Positions 24,066 through 33,605 are shown, counted from the stretch's first letter. The stretch is DNA of 64,000 nucleotides from Cyclobacteriaceae bacterium (GCA_023151255.1 JAKLJG010000006.1:1-64000); one strand, 5' to 3'. The notes: generated from the sequence alone by a model not told the origin. Numbers and translations: made by a program.

Positions 24066-26516
24066 CTATTCACTCCTCAAAGCCTTTACCGGATTCTCGG
24101 TGGCAGCCTTTAGGGTTCTCAAACTAATAGTAACAAACGCAATCACAGCAGCCAGCAATGCCGCTGCAATAAACGAATCTGCTCCCAACGAAATGCGGTA
24201 GGCAAAATCCTGCAGCCACTCGCGCATAAAGAAATATGATACGGGCATGGCCACAATACTCGCAAAGACTACCAAGAGCAAAAACTCTTTTGATACCAGG
24301 CCGACTATACTACTTACGGAAGCGCCTAGCACTTTGCGTACACCAATTTCTTTTGTTCGGTTCTCAACCGAATAAGAAACCAGCGCGAACAAACCCATGC
24401 AGGCAATGAGTACAACAATGAAGGACAGCACTAAGAAAATTTGGCCGCGCTTGGTATCGTCCTGGTACATTTCTTCAAAGCGGCTTTCCAGAAATGTGTA
24501 TTCCAACGGATTGTTAGGGTCAATTTTAGTATTGATTTCTTGCAGCGCAGCAAGCGTTTGCTGCCAGTTACCGGTTTTAATGCGCAGCGTATAGTAATCA
24601 ATGCGCTGGATCACGGTGTTGGGAGCGCCAAAAATAACAGGCATCATTTCTGCGCGAAGCGACTCGAAATGAAAATCTTCTACCACACCAATTACCTCCA
24701 CGCGAAAGGGCTGTTCTAAGGGTTCCGTGCTTCCGCCTTGTCGGGTAGATGGTATCTCCAGGATTTGCCCAATGGGATTAGCAAGTCCTAACTGCTGTAC
24801 GGCCATCTGCGTAAGCACCACCTTGAGCGAGTCAGCCACCGGGTCATCAATGGTGCGGCCTTCTATTAAGTTAATATCGTACGTTTTTAAAAAGTCTTTA
24901 TCGATGCCCACAAAAATCATTTCACGACCATGTGGATTGGCCGGGTTGGTAACATTGGCAATTGGGAAACTTTTCCACTCACCCGGCACGCGCGTGGAAA
25001 CGGTGATGCTCTGCACTTCGGCAGGACGACTAAATTCTGCCTTCACCATTTCAAAGTTTCTGCGCAGCGGCTGGCTGTTAATGTCCACAATCAATAAATT
25101 CTCTCTGTCAAAGCCTAAGTCTTTTTCGCGCATGAAGTTGAGCTGTTGATAGATGACCAGTGTGGAGGCAATCATAACAATGGAGATGCTAAACTGTGCT
25201 ACGAGTAACACCTTGCGCACGGGCAGGCTGCTGTTGCCGATTTTTACTTCGTTCTTTAGCGCATTTACCAGTGAGACATTCGTTACTACAAAAGCAGGGT
25301 ACACTGATGAGAGCAGGGTTACCAGCAACATTACTCCAGTGGTTGACAGCATCCACGAAAGTGGCAACGTGGTAAGCGTCATCTCTTTGTTGGTAAACGT
25401 ATTGAGAAAAGGCAACAGGGCCTCGGCAAGCACTATGGCCAGCAGCAACGAAAAGGCCGACAGCATCAGCGCGTCTGTTAAAAACTGACGGATGAGTTGG
25501 CCTTTGCGCGCGCCCAATGTTTTGCGGGTGCCCATTTCGCGGGTGCGCGTAATGGCTGAGGCCGTACTTAGGTTCATGTAGTTTAAACAAGCAATGAGCA
25601 ATAGCAACGCGCCTACTGCACCAAACATATAGAGGTAAAAAGGCTTGGTGTTGTTTGAGTTCAATTCGTTATCCTGTGGGTTGTCGGAATAGAAATGAAG
25701 ATCGGTAAGGGCCTGTAAAGAGAAAGTGCTTTTAAATTCTTTGTCCTTAGGATATCGCGACTTTACCAAAGCGGTTATTTTTTCGCTCAATAGTCTTGTA
25801 TCGGTGCCTGATTTTAGTTTGAGATACGTTACGTATTCGTTACTTTCCCAATCAGTGGTGATGTATTCATTATACCAACGAAACATGGATGGCCATGTGT
25901 GTTCAGAAAAAACTATTTCTAATTGTATGTGCGAGTTGGCCGGTAAGTCGCGCATCACACCGGTCACGGTAAGGGTCACCGGCTCTCCATTTCGCCTCAA
26001 TGATGACCAAATCTGTTTACCCAGGTACGGGCCATCGCCAAAATATTTTTTACCGAGCGATTCAGAAATCACAATACCATCAGGGGTGTTTAATGCGGTG
26101 GCCGGATCGCCTTCCGCCAGTGGAAAGCTGAAGAACTGAAAGTAGTTATCGCTTACCGACCAGGTGCGTTCATAGCTTCGTGTAGTAGGGTCATTACCCA
26201 GCGTAATCCGGCCGAATGCTGTCATCCGGCAGGCCGTTTCCACTTCTTCAAACTGTGTAACCGCTTCTACCCCCAGTAGGGGCGAGACCTGAACTGTACC
26301 TCGGATGGTGCCATCTCCCTGTTGTTTATGCTCAATCACTCGGGCGATCCTCGCAGCATCCCGATGAAATGTATCAAAACTTAGTTCATCATGCAGATAA
26401 AGCGCGAGCAGGATGAAACACAAAAAGCCAAGTGTGAGACCCGCCAGGTTTATTAGTGTAAACGTTTTGTTCTTTACAAGATGGCGAAAGGAGATTTTGA
26501 GGTTGTTAAGCAGCAT
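24066..26516 (-). CDS. MacB/FtsX-type ABC transporter permease, large double-FtsX form
   Basis: A permease of 816 residues. Layout: one N-terminal membrane helix (about 20-42), a periplasmic MacB-type core domain to about 245, three FtsX helices, a second anchor near 425, a second periplasmic domain and a final three-helix FtsX block. The coupling motifs GTRKTLGARKGQLIRQFL and EIGVRKVLGASVSSIVGLVS follow each half. It ends NPVKALRSE. Such permeases export substrates or transmit mechanical signals with a separate ATPase; none is adjacent here. Alone, unlike the four-gene operon at 49580-59271. Upstream are two copies of CCAATTTTGG. Confidence 0.9.
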   Translation of the reverse strand: MLLNNLKISFRHLVKNKTFTLINLAGLTLGFLCFILLALYLHDELSFDTFHRDAARIARVIEHKQQGDGTIRGTVQVSPLLGVEAVTQFEEVETACRMTAFGRITLGNDPTTRSYERTWSVSDNYFQFFSFPLAEGDPATALNTPDGIVISESLGKKYFGDGPYLGKQIWSSLRRNGEPVTLTVTGVMRDLPANSHIQLEIVFSEHTWPSMFRWYNEYITTDWESNEYVTYLKLKSGTDTRLLSEKITALVKSRYPKDKEFKSTFSLQALTDLHFYSDNPQDNELNSNNTKPFYLYMFGAVGALLLLIACLNYMNLSTASAITRTREMGTRKTLGARKGQLIRQFLTDALMLSAFSLLLAIVLAEALLPFLNTFTNKEMTLTTLPLSWMLSTTGVMLLVTLLSSVYPAFVVTNVSLVNALKNEVKIGNSSLPVRKVLLVAQFSISIVMIASTLVIYQQLNFMREKDLGFDRENLLIVDINSQPLRRNFEMVKAEFSRPAEVQSITVSTRVPGEWKSFPIANVTNPANPHGREMIFVGIDKDFLKTYDINLIEGRTIDDPVADSLKVVLTQMAVQQLGLANPIGQILEIPSTRQGGSTEPLEQPFRVEVIGVVEDFHFESLRAEMMPVIFGAPNTVIQRIDYYTLRIKTGNWQQTLAALQEINTKIDPNNPLEYTFLESRFEEMYQDDTKRGQIFLVLSFIVVLIACMGLFALVSYSVENRTKEIGVRKVLGASVSSIVGLVSKEFLLLVVFASIVAMPVSYFFMREWLQDFAYRISLGADSFIAAALLAAVIAFVTISLRTLKAATENPVKALRSE

Positions 26517-26554
26517 GGGTTTGAATAAGGACTTAGTTAGGATTATACCTTATT

Positions 26555-26590
26555 CCAATTTTGGTTCCAATAAGAAAGCGCCAATTTTGG
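26555..26590 (-). promoter_or_regulatory. Two CCAATTTTGG elements ahead of the lone permease
   Basis: The ten-base near-palindrome CCAATTTTGG occurs at 26555-26564 and 26581-26590, 26 bp apart, 39 bases ahead of the permease ATG at 26516. Repeated palindromes in a promoter region suggest a regulator site. On the minus strand TGGAAC-N5-TTGG nearby resembles a weak sigma-54 -24/-12 pair. Confidence 0.3.
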
Positions 26591-26661
26591 CTGAAACGCG
26601 TGATCTCAATGCCCTCCTTGTACGTATTTGAGCAAAACCGTCCGTCAACGGTCAATTAAAG

Positions 26662-27036
26662 TCAGTTTATTGACTCGCCCTTCTCCAGTTTTTTCACAAG
26701 GCCATCAATGGTGGCCTTAGCTGTTGAATTGGTTTCCAGCTTTGATGCATCTTGTGCAAACTTCAGCGCTTTCTTGTTATCGCCATTGGCTGAGTAACCA
26801 CGGGCCATGCCAACCAGCGCTGCCGGCACTGTTGGAAAACGCTTGTAACCAGTTTCAAACACGACCATAGGATCCTTGGGACGCTTTTGTGCTATGAGGT
26901 TTTTTCCATAACCTAAAATTTGACCTGCAGTGGCATCGGGCAAGTTTATGGCCTCTTTCATAACCGCATCGGCTTCCGCTTGTTTATTCATGGCTGCCAG
27001 TATATTTCCTTTGGCATTGTAAATAGAAAAATACTT
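26662..27036 (-). pseudogene. Remnant of a DUF2911-TPR protein (C-terminal TPR part only)
   Basis: The frame is open from 27036 and ends at 26662, with a TAA directly upstream (27037-27039). The protein part contains tetratricopeptide-like helices (YNAKGNILAAMNKQAEADAV; LGYGKNLIAQKRPKD; VGMARGYSANGDNKKALKFA) and the ending KLEKGESIN. From memory this matches the C-terminus of Bacteroidota DUF2911 proteins of about 280-300 residues. The N-terminal signal peptide and DUF2911 domain are missing, so it is probably a truncated gene. A Met at 26991 might still start a 109-residue peptide, but without a signal. Confidence 0.55.
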
Positions 27037-27134
27037 TTATATTCCTGTCGATATATGATCAGCAGAAATAGCCATATTATCTTTTTGAAATTCATGATGG
27101 AATTCGGAGTTTTCAACAATGAAGGTAGTTTTTT

Positions 27135-27755
27135 ATGGGAAAGAAAGATAAACGCATTGATGCCTACATCGCTAGAGCGCAGCCTTTTGCAAAGCCAGTT
27201 TTAAGGCACCTGAGGGCGCTGGTTCATACAGCCTGCCCTGCTGTGAATGAATCCATCAAATGGAGTTTTCCTTCATTTGATTATCAAGGTCCTTTGTGTT
27301 CGATGGCCGCCTTCAAGCAACACGTGGCATTCGGATTCTGGAAAGCAAACCTGCTTAAAGATCCCGGTAATTACCTACACCCCATGAAGTCGGAGGGTGG
27401 AACGGCAATGGGTAATTTTGGTCGGATTACGTCACTTAACGATTTACCCAACGATAAAATTATACTGAATTTCATCAAGCAAGCCGTTGAATTAAATGAG
27501 GCTGGTGTAAAGCTCCCTGCTCAGCGCAAAACACCAAAGAAGGCAATCAAGCCGCCAGCTTATTTTCTTACTGCCTTAACGAAAAACAAAAAAGCGCTGC
27601 AAACCTTCTCGTCATTCAGTCCTTCACACAAACGTGAATACCTGGAATGGATTACGGAAGCCAAGACAGAAGCGACCCGGGAAAAACGGTTAGCTCAAGC
27701 TATTGAATGGATGGCTGAGGGCAAACCGCGAAACTGGAAGTATATGCGGAATTAA
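27135..27755 (+). CDS. DUF1801/YdeI-like (OmpD-associated) protein
   Basis: A protein of 206 residues. N-terminal DUF1801 domain (KRIDAYIARAQPFAKPVLRH, then AFKQHVAFGFWK), followed by a YdeI/OmpD-associated C-terminal part with LTKNKKALQTFSSFSPSHKR and EYLEWITEAKTEATREKR. The second half is the motif of bacteriocin-protection YdeI-type proteins, cytosolic and of unknown mechanism. Its ATG at 27135 has AAGG 12 bases ahead. It ends one base before the convergent AraC gene stop. Probably accessory. Confidence 0.88.
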   Translation: MGKKDKRIDAYIARAQPFAKPVLRHLRALVHTACPAVNESIKWSFPSFDYQGPLCSMAAFKQHVAFGFWKANLLKDPGNYLHPMKSEGGTAMGNFGRITSLNDLPNDKIILNFIKQAVELNEAGVKLPAQRKTPKKAIKPPAYFLTALTKNKKALQTFSSFSPSHKREYLEWITEAKTEATREKRLAQAIEWMAEGKPRNWKYMRN

Positions 27756-27756
27756 C

Positions 27757-28653
27757 TCACCGCTGATTCATCAGGTACTTTTTGGGTGTAATTCCGAATC
27801 TTTTTTTAAAGGCTGCTATAAAATGACTGGGATTGGCATACCCAATCTGATAGGCCACTTCATTTACATGCAACCGGCCCTTGTCCAGCAACACCCGGGC
27901 CTGGTCAAGTTTGTGGTCAAGTAAGTACCCGTAAACTGTGTTTCCATAAATCTGTTTAAACCCGGTTTTAAGTTGGTATTCATTCAGGCCGCACAATCTG
28001 GCCAACTCGCGGATAGCGGGAGGATGCTCCAGGTGTTTAAGCAGGTGTTCTTTGGCAATTTTTATTTTTCGAACTACTTCATCATCTTTTAAAAAAGGAC
28101 AACTCTCGGTATCCGGAGCTTTGAGCGAGAAGTAAAGACTGAGTATTTCCAACACTTTACCCTGATAAAAAAGCAAGCGGGCATGGCCACTCAGTTGAAC
28201 GGTGAACAACTGATTGAGTACCATCAGCAGCGAGGGGGCAATGTCTCTCTCATCATAAAACTTCCGGTTAATGTTTTCCGGAGTGAGAAAGGGCAGCGGC
28301 TCATGAATAAATAGCTCGTGCAGATGTTCTAACGTAATCGACAACCAAACCAGGCTGGTTTTGCCCTTAAGTTTAAGTGTATGGGGCAAGTCGGTTTCAG
28401 GGTTGTAAAACAAAAAGTTCTTCTTCGCATCCAGTTCGCGGCTGTAATGCGGCCCAAATTCCAACCGGGCCTGTCCTTCCAAACAGAAATAAAAATGAAC
28501 CACCCGCATAACAAAAACTGAGGGCAACTCAACCTCACCGGCCGGATTTACCAAGGTGCTTAATCGGGTGCTGGCAGCCTCAACAAGCGATTTCCATATC
28601 GGGGTATTTTCTGTTTTCAACAGGGAATGATTTTGAATGTTGACAGGTTGCAA
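27757..28653 (-). CDS. AraC-family transcriptional regulator
   Basis: A protein of 298 residues with an N-terminal sensing half (cupin-like, VVHFYFCLEGQARLEFGPH) and a C-terminal pair of helix-turn-helix motifs (RELARLCGLNEYQLKTGFKQ; VNEVAYQIGYANPSHFIAAF) typical of AraC/PchR proteins. PchR-like regulators control siderophore or heme receptors. It is divergent from a TonB receptor gene, so it very likely regulates it. The intergenic region has repeats of GTATCC/GGATAT that could be its sites. Confidence 0.92.
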   Translation of the reverse strand: MQPVNIQNHSLLKTENTPIWKSLVEAASTRLSTLVNPAGEVELPSVFVMRVVHFYFCLEGQARLEFGPHYSRELDAKKNFLFYNPETDLPHTLKLKGKTSLVWLSITLEHLHELFIHEPLPFLTPENINRKFYDERDIAPSLLMVLNQLFTVQLSGHARLLFYQGKVLEILSLYFSLKAPDTESCPFLKDDEVVRKIKIAKEHLLKHLEHPPAIRELARLCGLNEYQLKTGFKQIYGNTVYGYLLDHKLDQARVLLDKGRLHVNEVAYQIGYANPSHFIAAFKKRFGITPKKYLMNQR

Positions 28654-28655
28654 AA

Positions 28656-28721
28656 GTATCCAATTATAGCTAATGAAAAATGGTAAAAATGACTGATTTT
28701 GGATATAAAATACCCATATCC
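28656..28721. promoter_or_regulatory. Candidate AraC operator elements in the divergent promoter region
   Basis: GTATCC at 28656-28661, GGATAT at 28701-28706 and ATATCC at 28716-28721. The latter two form an inverted repeat with a nine-base centre. They lie between the divergent AraC and TonB receptor genes. Confidence 0.3.
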
Positions 28722-28818
28722 GCTGCCACTTTAAGCTGATTTCTGTCAGTTGACATTATTGCTCCGTTTACAGGTATTTTTCAATCCGACCGCTGCTAAT
28801 ATTTGCGCCCTGTTTACT

Positions 28819-30843
28819 ATGGAAAGAGAGGCATTGTCGGTTCTGTTGTTGTGGGTGTGCGCAAATGTTTTCGGGCAAGACAGCCTTAAAACTACCCGGC
28901 TTGAAGAAGTGGTTGTTACAGGTCAATTCGAACCGCAGTCGGCACGGAAATCGGTTTACCAGGTGCGAACTATTCCTATGGAAAAGTTGGAGGCGCGTGG
29001 TGCTGTTCGCCTGCAGGATGTACTCAACACCGAACTCAACATTCGCTTCAGTCAGGATATGGCCTTGGGGGGCAGCAACCTGACCATGCAGGGTTTGTCG
29101 GGCCAGAATGTGAAAGTACTGATTGACGGTGTACCCCTGGTTGGGCGCCAGGGTACATCAAACGAAATCAACATCAACCAGATTAACGTTAACGCCATCG
29201 AACGGATAGAAATCATTGAAGGTCCCATGTCGGTGGTGTATGGGGCCGATGCACTGGCGGGAGTTATCAACATCATCACAAAAAAATCAGTTGACAAAAA
29301 AGTTGAGGCCTCGGTTAAACTGCATGAAGAGACGGTTGGCACTGAATATGGTGTAGGTGCGGGCATTCACAACCAGGCACTGGGTATTGGTTATTCTTCC
29401 GGTCATTTTCGTTATCGTGCCGACTTTAACCACAATTACTTCGGGGGTTGGCAGGGAAATGCCACCGGTCGTGATAAGCAGTGGCATCCCAAAAAGCAGT
29501 TCATGGCATCGGGCCTTGCCGGCTTTGAACGCGGAGCTAGCAGTGTGTATTACCGGCTGGATTACCTTTTCGAAGATATTTACAATCCGGGTGTATTTCA
29601 GGGCGGTGAGGCGCTTGACCAGCATTACTACACCAACCGGTTCATGCACCAGTTTCAGGGAGCGTATTCGTTATCGCCTAAACTTCAGGGCAACACAGCG
29701 GTTGCCTATACCGATTACCAGCGCGAGACACAATCCACCATTGTAAATGAAACCACAGGCGAAAGCTACCTGGCCTCCGGTGCCGGCCTTCAGGATGTAA
29801 CCAATTTTAACGGGTTAACTTTTCGCAGCACGCTGCAGTATAAGGTTACCGATAGGCTATCCGTACAACCGGGCGTTGATTTGAATTTCGAGTCGGGAAG
29901 TGGCGGAAGGATTAAAGAAGGGACACAATACATTGGCGACTATGCCTTGTTTGCTTCGGCAGAATGGCGTGTACATCCCGCCATTCAGGTAAGGCCGGGT
30001 GTGCGCCTGGTTTATAACACGGTTTATGCTGCGCCACCGGTAATTCCATCGCTTAACACCAAAATTGTACTTGGCCCGCAGCAGGATCTGCGGCTGTCGT
30101 ACGGGCGCGGGTTCCGCGCGCCTTCGCTGCGCGAATTATACTTTGATTTTTTTGATGCCAGTCACGCCATTGAAGGAAACACCGATCTGAAGGCTGAATT
30201 ATCGCACAGCTTTTCAGGTTCGTGGAACTACCGTTTTTCAGAAATGCACGGCTTAATCGTTACTGCAACGCTGGGTGGGTTTTACAATACTATCGAAAAT
30301 ATGATTGGCTACGGCCAGAAACCCGGCAACAGCCTGATCACAACTTACCTGAACATTGAGCGGTATAAGACAACCGGTATAACTGTGGGCTCATCAGTAA
30401 AGCGCAAGGCGCTGGAGTTAACCGGTGGAGTTGGATACACAGGCCGGTACAACCAACTCAGCGAAAGCTACGATGATGTGGCCGGCTTTGCCTGGTCACC
30501 GGAAGCCACAGCATCGGTAACCTACCGGTTTATCCGTGCCGGCCTTGATATGTTCTTCACCTACAAGTTCACCGGCAAAACACCATTTTACGAAATCGTA
30601 GATGACAACGGCACCCAGGTACCGCGCCTGGCCGAGCAAGATGCCTTTTCGTGGGCCGATCTGAGCGCGGTGAAACAACTTGGAAAACACATTTCGCTTA
30701 CAGCAGGTATTCGTAACCTCTTCGATGTTACCGCGGTCAACAATACCTCGGTTTCTTCGGGCGTACACAGCGGAGGGGGTGCACGACCTGTCGGATACGG
30801 GCGATCATACTTTTTTTCAATCAATTATTCACTAACCAAATAA
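28819..30843 (+). CDS. TonB-dependent outer-membrane receptor
   Basis: A protein of 674 residues with signal peptide ending VCANVFGQ. A plug domain follows (about 30-140) with VLIDGVPLVGRQGT and IERIEIIEGPMSVVYGADAL, then a 22-strand barrel, ending in a C-terminal aromatic signal (YFFSINYSLTK). The ATG at 28819 is chosen because it opens on the signal; the frame extends upstream to 28750 in the promoter. It imports a bulky iron or heme compound, using TonB energy. The AraC gene is divergent, and a HmuY-type heme-binding lipoprotein follows after 7 bases, so heme is the likely substrate. Confidence 0.92.
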   Translation: MEREALSVLLLWVCANVFGQDSLKTTRLEEVVVTGQFEPQSARKSVYQVRTIPMEKLEARGAVRLQDVLNTELNIRFSQDMALGGSNLTMQGLSGQNVKVLIDGVPLVGRQGTSNEININQINVNAIERIEIIEGPMSVVYGADALAGVINIITKKSVDKKVEASVKLHEETVGTEYGVGAGIHNQALGIGYSSGHFRYRADFNHNYFGGWQGNATGRDKQWHPKKQFMASGLAGFERGASSVYYRLDYLFEDIYNPGVFQGGEALDQHYYTNRFMHQFQGAYSLSPKLQGNTAVAYTDYQRETQSTIVNETTGESYLASGAGLQDVTNFNGLTFRSTLQYKVTDRLSVQPGVDLNFESGSGGRIKEGTQYIGDYALFASAEWRVHPAIQVRPGVRLVYNTVYAAPPVIPSLNTKIVLGPQQDLRLSYGRGFRAPSLRELYFDFFDASHAIEGNTDLKAELSHSFSGSWNYRFSEMHGLIVTATLGGFYNTIENMIGYGQKPGNSLITTYLNIERYKTTGITVGSSVKRKALELTGGVGYTGRYNQLSESYDDVAGFAWSPEATASVTYRFIRAGLDMFFTYKFTGKTPFYEIVDDNGTQVPRLAEQDAFSWADLSAVKQLGKHISLTAGIRNLFDVTAVNNTSVSSGVHSGGGARPVGYGRSYFFSINYSLTK

Positions 30844-30850
30844 TATATAT

Positions 30851-32284
30851 ATGAAGATGTACATGAAGATTGGGGCTTTGCTTATTATAGTTGGAGGTTT
30901 GTTTTTACTGGGCTCCTGCAAGGAAGATCCGGAATTACCCGATAACCTGGTGGAATTTGAATCCACCGCGTTGGGTATTACTGATGATGAGAACGAGTTA
31001 ACCATTGCAATTAAACTTTCGCGCGAAACAACAACGGCAACCCAGGTTACCGTTCAGGTTACGCCAACAGGTGTTGCTTACGGTGTTGACTTTACAACCG
31101 AGCCGGCCGCAACGGCAGGCACTATTACATTGCCAGTTGATAAGGGAGCGGTTTCTGTTTCATTCACCCTTATAAAAGAAGCCGGTGTTTTGTTTGATGG
31201 CGATGAACAGGTAGTGTTTACGGTTTCTCCCACTGATGCTTCATTGGTTACCGGAAGCAAAGCACAATTAACAGTTACATTTTCAGAGTTGATAGCCCAG
31301 TCGGGCGAAATGGAAATCAACGGAGGCGGTGCGCTCTATCCGAACAAAGTGTTCATTGATTTGAGCGCCAACCGGCAAACTGCGGTGCAGCGCACCACCT
31401 GGGATTTTGGATTTAGTTCGGGAAGTCAATTTCGGGTTATACTTAATTCTTCTAATGGCATGATGGCCCGTGCGCTTAACAAAACCGATTTGAATTCCGT
31501 TACTGCTGCGGATACTGTTGGATTTGGTGCGCAACTTTCGCTGGCTGCCGTGTTTGCCGCCATCAATACTACACCCATACCCGATTGGGTGCCCGAAGCC
31601 ATCAACTGGATTGACGATCCTGCGGGTGACTTAACCAAAACAGCTATTGCGGCCATTTCCTCCACGCTTTCAGAAAACAAAGTTTACATAGTTAACAGGG
31701 GTACTGGCCCCGGCACACCTGCTCCGCAACTGGGCTGGAAGAAGGTCAGGATTATCCGCAATGGAAATGGTTATACACTGCAGTATGCTGATATTGGGGC
31801 CACCTCATTTTCAGAAATTCAGATAACCAAAAATTCAGCATACGCTTTTCAGTATGTGAGTTTAACAACAGGCGAGGTACTTGTTGAGCCGGTGGTTGGC
31901 CGGTGGGATATTGCCTGGACGGGCTTTACCAACTCAACCAACTTTGGTTCAGGACTAGTGCCCTACTATTTCCAGGATGTTATTGTTCAAAATATGACGG
32001 GTGTGGCTGCCGTACAAGTGCTAACCAGCACCAAAACGTATGAAGCTTTTGCCGAAGCTGATTTAACCGGGCTGGATTTCTCCAATCAAAACCAACTCAA
32101 GATCGGAACCAACTGGCGCACCGGAGGCGGCCCGGGCGGCCCGCCTTCTATCCGGAATGATCGGTTTTATGTTATCCGAGACGCTGCCGACAACTATTAT
32201 AAACTGCGCTTTACCTCACTAACTACTGGCGGTGAGCGCGGCAAGCCCCGCTTTGAGTTTGCCCTGGTGAAGAAGGGCGATTAA
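30851..32284 (+). CDS. HmuY-family heme-binding lipoprotein with Calx-beta-like N-terminus
   Basis: A lipoprotein of 477 residues with lipobox LLGSC (Cys23). Residues about 28-142 form a Calx-beta-like beta sandwich (VAYGVDFTTEPAATAG, VFTVSPTDASLVTGS). The rest matches the HmuY family by NKVFIDLSANRQTAVQRTTW and IRNDRFYVIRDAADNYYKLR. HmuY proteins are surface lipoproteins that capture heme and pass it to the TonB receptor HmuR. It follows the receptor by 7 bases, so both are co-transcribed. The fusion with a Calx-beta domain gives a longer protein than classic HmuY (about 216 residues). Heme ligation by specific histidines was not verified. Confidence 0.85.
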   Translation: MKMYMKIGALLIIVGGLFLLGSCKEDPELPDNLVEFESTALGITDDENELTIAIKLSRETTTATQVTVQVTPTGVAYGVDFTTEPAATAGTITLPVDKGAVSVSFTLIKEAGVLFDGDEQVVFTVSPTDASLVTGSKAQLTVTFSELIAQSGEMEINGGGALYPNKVFIDLSANRQTAVQRTTWDFGFSSGSQFRVILNSSNGMMARALNKTDLNSVTAADTVGFGAQLSLAAVFAAINTTPIPDWVPEAINWIDDPAGDLTKTAIAAISSTLSENKVYIVNRGTGPGTPAPQLGWKKVRIIRNGNGYTLQYADIGATSFSEIQITKNSAYAFQYVSLTTGEVLVEPVVGRWDIAWTGFTNSTNFGSGLVPYYFQDVIVQNMTGVAAVQVLTSTKTYEAFAEADLTGLDFSNQNQLKIGTNWRTGGGPGGPPSIRNDRFYVIRDAADNYYKLRFTSLTTGGERGKPRFEFALVKKGD

Positions 32285-32298
32285 CTGATTTTGTACCG

Positions 32299-32326
32299 GA
32301 GTTGCTTCGAAAGAGGCAACTCTTTA
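32299..32326 (+). terminator. GNRA-loop hairpin after the HmuY gene
   Basis: A 10-bp stem GAGTTGCTTC / GAGGCAACTC closed by a GAAA tetraloop, followed by TTTAATTCTTT. It starts 15 bases past the hmuY stop and ends 15 bases ahead of the next ATG, so it is probably a partial terminator that lowers downstream expression. Confidence 0.6.
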
Positions 32327-32340
32327 ATTCTTTAAGAAGC

Positions 32341-33048
32341 ATGATGGAGATTATTCAGAAGATACCGATTCTCACAACGGTGGTTTCACTGGGATTTTTT
32401 CTTGTATTGCGAAAGCACTGGATATCCAAAAACTGTCCACCTTACCTTTTCTGGTGGATGACAGGCATATTGTGTTATGGCCTGGGCACGTTAACTGAAA
32501 GCCTGGTTAGTATCTTCGGATGGAGTGAAGTTGTTTTCAAAGCGTGGTATATATTAGGTGCCCTATTCGGAGGGTTTCCACTGGCACAAGGTTCAGTATA
32601 TCTTATGTTTAACAAATTTGCGGCCGATGTCATGCTTCGGGTTGTTTTAACCGTAATCATTATTGCCTCCATCATGGTTATACTTTCTCCGATAGATTAT
32701 GGACTGGTTGAGCCCACCCGGTTAACGGGCAGGGTGCTGGAGTGGAAAGAGGTACGGCTGATAACCCCGTTTGTAAATTTGTACGCCTTTATTTTTCTGG
32801 TTGGCGGTGCGGCTTACTCGGCTTATCGGTACAGTAAAAATCCTGAATTCAAAAAGCGCTTTTGGGGAAACGTTTTCATTGCAATTGGAGGGTTGCTCCC
32901 CGGTATTGGCGGATCGTTCACCAAATTTGGATACACCGAAGTGTTGTATGTAACTGAATTAATCGGAATACTCTTTATTTATTTAGGTTACCGAACCATT
33001 CGTGCTGACCATACCTTGTCGGTATTTAAGGTTCAGCTCAATTCATGA
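32341..33048 (+). CDS. Multi-pass membrane protein of unknown function
   Basis: A protein of 235 residues with about seven hydrophobic segments, including IPILTTVVSLGFFLVL, VVLTVIIIASIMVILSP and NLYAFIFLVGGAAYSAYRY. The start at 32341 (MMEII) follows a hairpin; the frame upstream from 32302 lies in that hairpin. No catalytic motif recognised. It is downstream of the HmuY gene and in the same direction, so it may be part of the heme operon. Convergent with the PepSY-type gene, overlapping its end by 16 bases (33033-33048). Confidence 0.75.
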   Translation: MMEIIQKIPILTTVVSLGFFLVLRKHWISKNCPPYLFWWMTGILCYGLGTLTESLVSIFGWSEVVFKAWYILGALFGGFPLAQGSVYLMFNKFAADVMLRVVLTVIIIASIMVILSPIDYGLVEPTRLTGRVLEWKEVRLITPFVNLYAFIFLVGGAAYSAYRYSKNPEFKKRFWGNVFIAIGGLLPGIGGSFTKFGYTEVLYVTELIGILFIYLGYRTIRADHTLSVFKVQLNS

Positions 33049-33605
33049 AGGATTAATGCAATAATTGGTAATAGAAAACCGGCAACGATAAACCATTTGC
33101 CTCGCCCGGTTATTCCGTTTTTGCCTTTGAGCACAAACAGCCCGGTAATGCTGATGATAATCAGAAAACCGCCAAAGATATCGGATACCCATTTCCAGCC
33201 TTTCAGGCTGTTGCGGTGTAACACGTTGGATTGATAAAAAACAGGCCTGCGTTTAATTTTCTCGTAAAGGCCTTCGCCAGTCTGCAGGTCTATAAATAGC
33301 GAAGCATTATCGTAATAAATCTTAACCCGGTTTTCAGAAGGGATGTCGTACACTTTAAATTTCTCTTCACCGGCCCGTTTACTGAATTCGGTGATCAACT
33401 CAGGAGTAAGTTGGTTAGTTAAATAACCGGACGGAACCTGAATTTCTTTCTTTTCGATGATAAAATCGGGATTCCATTCATCAACATGATTTAGTGCGAT
33501 GCCGGATAAGGAGTATATAATAATGAGCGATGAGAAGAAGTACCCCGCATCGCGGTGGGTGATGATGTTCAGTCGCCTGATTCGTCCGGAAAGTTTTTTA
33601 CTCAT
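33033..33605 (-). CDS. PepSY-associated membrane protein
   Basis: A protein of 190 residues. It has the PepSY-TM form: a helix early (HRDAGYFFSSLIIIYSLSGI), a periplasmic part with LTPELITEFSKRAGEEKFKVY, and helices near the end including FGGFLIIISITGLFVL. Such proteins often accompany iron or heme uptake and may act as ferric reductases. The ATG at 33605 overlaps the stop of the upstream CbiX-like gene by four bases, so the two are co-translated. The longer start at 33671 lies in that gene. Confidence 0.85.
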   Translation of the reverse strand: MSKKLSGRIRRLNIITHRDAGYFFSSLIIIYSLSGIALNHVDEWNPDFIIEKKEIQVPSGYLTNQLTPELITEFSKRAGEEKFKVYDIPSENRVKIYYDNASLFIDLQTGEGLYEKIKRRPVFYQSNVLHRNSLKGWKWVSDIFGGFLIIISITGLFVLKGKNGITGRGKWFIVAGFLLPIIALILHELS

